16,741 bases of DNA, from contig JAJZUR010000017.1 of the NCBI GenBank assembly GCA_021848375.1, forward strand, positions 1 through 16,741, written 5' to 3'. Both the position numbers and the translations under genes were made by a program. Origin of the DNA: Pseudomonadota bacterium (GTDB lineage Bacteria; Pseudomonadota; Gammaproteobacteria; UBA6186; Azoamicaceae). Of the stretch, positions 15,212 to 16,741 are shown one piece after another (the stretch's first letter is position 1; each line of letters starts with the position of its first letter). The notes under the pieces were generated by a model, which did no database searches, was not told the DNA's origin, and saw nothing but the letters and a program-made list of their open reading frames with translations.

Positions 15212-15843
15212 TTCTAGCGGCAGGCCGGGGGGAGAGAATGCGGCCGTTAACTGATCATACGCCTAAACCTTTATTAAAGGTGAAAGGGCAGCCGTTAATT
15301 GTATATCACATCAAAACGCTTGCCAAAATTGGAATAAAAGATATTGTGATTAATCTCGGACATTTAGGCCATAAAATTGAAACAGCACTTGGTAATGGTG
15401 ATACTTGGGGCGTGCGTATTCAATATTCCTATGAAGATCCGATTTTAGAGACAGGCGGCGGCGTTGTCAAAGCATTGCCGTTATTGGGATCAGATCCTTT
15501 TATCGTCGTCAGCGGCGATATTTACACGGATTATCCTTTTGAACGTTTGCCGAAAAATCCAACGCATTTACTCCATATCGTTTTAGTCGATAATCCGCCG
15601 CATCATCCGCGCGGCGATTTTGCATTAGTGGATGGCTTTGTTTTAGAATCGGGCGGCCCATTATTGAATTTTGCAGGTATTTATGTTTATCGCCCAGAAT
15701 TTTTTGAGGGTTGTACGGTTGGGGTTTATTCCATTGGCCCCTTAATGCGAAAAATGATCCGCAATCGTCAAGTAACGGGCGAATATTATCAAGGGATGTG
15801 GCACAATGTTGGGACCCCTCAGCAATTAGAAGAAATAAATTAG
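15199..15843 (+). CDS. murU: N-acetylmuramate alpha-1-phosphate uridylyltransferase
   Basis: Converts MurNAc-1-phosphate and UTP into UDP-MurNAc, feeding recycled cell-wall sugar back into synthesis and bypassing the MurA step. The 214-aa protein has the nucleotidyltransferase signature MILAAGRGERMRPLT (4-18) with TPKPLLKVKGQPL (21-33), the LETGGG loop (83-88) and the metal-binding Asp107 in VVSGDIYTD. Length is typical of MurU rather than the longer sugar-nucleotide pyrophosphorylases. The ATG has AGGAG 6 nt upstream and lies inside the end of amgK, so translation is coupled. Confidence 0.92.
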   Translation: MRAMILAAGRGERMRPLTDHTPKPLLKVKGQPLIVYHIKTLAKIGIKDIVINLGHLGHKIETALGNGDTWGVRIQYSYEDPILETGGGVVKALPLLGSDPFIVVSGDIYTDYPFERLPKNPTHLLHIVLVDNPPHHPRGDFALVDGFVLESGGPLLNFAGIYVYRPEFFEGCTVGVYSIGPLMRKMIRNRQVTGEYYQGMWHNVGTPQQLEEIN

Positions 15844-15919
15844 AACTTCGAAGGAGAGCCACGCACGTTTTTTATTTGTCAGATCCAATAAGAGTAAACG
15901 TAAATTAATAATACAAAAA

Positions 15920-15937
15920 GTTGACACGGGCGTCAAC
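15920..15937. promoter_or_regulatory. Inverted repeat with -35-like box upstream of AbiEi-type gene
   Basis: GTTGAC-ACGGGC-GTCAAC is a perfect 6-bp dyad about 80 nt before the AbiEi-type start. It contains TTGACA (15921-15926), a consensus -35 box; the best -10 after it is poor. Known AbiEi proteins repress their own promoter by binding inverted repeats, so this is a candidate operator (inferred). Confidence 0.35.
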
Positions 15938-16015
15938 TATATGGATTTTAACCTCTATTGATTCGAAACAGATATTTTTAATGAGTAATACATGATTTCC
16001 ATGAGAAATTAAGTT

Positions 16016-16627
16016 ATGAGATTAATCGAAGCACAAACGAAATTAATGAACCTCAAAATACCAGTCTTACAAACTTCAGATGTATCTGCTTATTTAAAAA
16101 TTAGTCGAATGCATGCAAGCAAAGTTTTAGGGCGTCTTGGTGAAGTGGGTATCATGTTACCAGTTGCTCGGGGACTTTGGTTTTTTCCAGACAAAGTCGA
16201 TCCCTTAATGTTTCCTGAATATCTAACTGCGCCATTTCCTGCTTATGTTTCATTACAAACCGCATTATATTTTCATGGCATGATTTCCCAGATCCCAAAA
16301 GCCGTTTACGCGGTCTCTTTGGCAAGAACAAAACGCTATCAAACATCTCTTGCTACTATTTCTATTCACCATATTGATCCAAGCTTTTTCTTTGGGTTTG
16401 ATGTTGTGAAGGATGGAAATATTAAAATAGCAACTCCTGAAAAAGCCTTATTGGATACTCTTTATTTAGCAGCTACACGTTCCTTGTTATTTCGTGTATT
16501 GCCCGAACTGCAATTGCCAGCTTCTTTTAATATAAAAAGCGCTTTTGCGATGATAAATAAAATACCTTCCCTTCGACTTAGAACTCTGGTACAAAAAAGG
16601 TTTGAAAGAGTTGTAGATAAGACATGA
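16016..16627 (+). CDS. AbiEi-type antitoxin / winged-HTH transcriptional regulator
   Basis: A 203-aa protein of the AbiEi family, the antitoxin and autorepressor of type IV AbiE toxin-antitoxin systems. Residues about 15-60 form a winged HTH (LQTSDVSAYLKISRMHASKV, then the wing ending ARGLWFF); the rest is the AbiEi C-terminal domain with YVSLQTALYFHGM (77-89) and the family hallmark IATPEKALLDTLY (138-150). Start ATG 16016 has only a weak GAG upstream. The cognate AbiEii nucleotidyltransferase normally overlaps the antitoxin stop; here the overlapping ORF is only 29 codons and unrelated. So it is either an orphan regulator or a remnant of a system, lying where djlA follows murU in Pseudomonas. 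Confidence 0.82.
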   Translation: MRLIEAQTKLMNLKIPVLQTSDVSAYLKISRMHASKVLGRLGEVGIMLPVARGLWFFPDKVDPLMFPEYLTAPFPAYVSLQTALYFHGMISQIPKAVYAVSLARTKRYQTSLATISIHHIDPSFFFGFDVVKDGNIKIATPEKALLDTLYLAATRSLLFRVLPELQLPASFNIKSAFAMINKIPSLRLRTLVQKRFERVVDKT

Positions 16628-16713
16628 TAATTTGGGGAAGATTGATTGGCACTATTCTAGGGTTTAAATCAGAGTATTATGGTTGGGTATGTCGAAAAGT
16701 TAAATTTAGTTGA
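16624..16713 (+). pseudogene. 29-codon ORF resembling the truncated N-terminus of a DjlA-type co-chaperone
   Basis: The ORF starts at an ATGA overlap with the AbiEi-type stop and ends at TGA 16711-16713. Its first 14 residues, MIIWGRLIGTILGF, look like the membrane-anchoring start of DjlA-type DnaJ/TerB co-chaperones (WGKxIG followed by a Gly-rich helix). The next 15 residues, KSEYYGWVCRKVKFS, do not continue that helix, and neither other plus-strand frame restores it before the window ends. amgK-murU is followed by a djlA-like gene in Pseudomonas, which supports a broken djlA. The match is short, so it could be chance. Confidence 0.4.
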
Positions 16714-16741
16714 TTAAATAGCAAATTAAAAATGTATGGTT

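Noticed and set aside
1..16741. tRNA, rRNA, CRISPR array, transposase or prophage genes
   Set aside because: None seen: no cloverleaf, no regularly spaced direct repeats and no recognisable transposase or phage proteins.

Overview
The window looks like the chromosome of a gammaproteobacterium, most likely from the order Legionellales (Coxiella/Berkiella/Aquicella-like). This assignment is inferred from moderate-to-low GC with T/A-rich third positions, the conserved gene order lptD-surA-rsmA-apaH divergent from amgK-murU, an aerobic cox cluster, and LuxR-type and lipase genes of a kind common in host-associated members of that order. No 16S gene or other decisive marker is present.

Region 1 (1-4644) is the aa3-type cytochrome c oxidase cluster. 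coxB, coxA, ctaG and coxC run on the minus strand with 4-nt overlaps or very short gaps. They are followed by a convergent small twin-membrane gene (DUF2909) on the plus strand and by SURF1, again on the minus strand and cut by the window edge. Together these encode the oxidase core subunits I-III and two assembly factors. SURF1 carries a 48-bp palindromic repeat inserted in frame.

Region 2 (4645-8943) is accessory. It holds an unrecognised 168-aa protein, a WaaE/KdtX-type LPS-core glycosyltransferase, a minus-strand pair made of a GHSLG lipase-like protein and a SnoaL-LuxR regulator, and a small exported, very highly charged protein with its own promoter and a strong intrinsic terminator. 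The gap of about 295 bp at 8274-8568 holds a 7-bp dyad near the lipase start and the terminator at 8520-8545; I see no gene in it.

Region 3 (8944-15843) is envelope and housekeeping. lptD-surA-rsmA-apaH (minus) covers LPS insertion, outer-membrane protein folding, 16S rRNA dimethylation and Ap4A hydrolysis. The pdxA and apaG genes found in this operon in E. coli are absent. Divergently, amgK-murU encode the cell-wall recycling branch that converts MurNAc to UDP-MurNAc.

Region 4 (15844-16741) holds an AbiEi-type antitoxin gene without a visible toxin partner. A 29-codon ORF overlaps its stop codon, and that ORF's first 14 residues look like the start of a DjlA-type co-chaperone. This suggests the murU-djlA junction has been rearranged.

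The points most worth a second look are the in-frame repeat in SURF1, the lipase/SnoaL-LuxR pair with its upstream dyad, and the AbiEi gene with its djlA-like stump.
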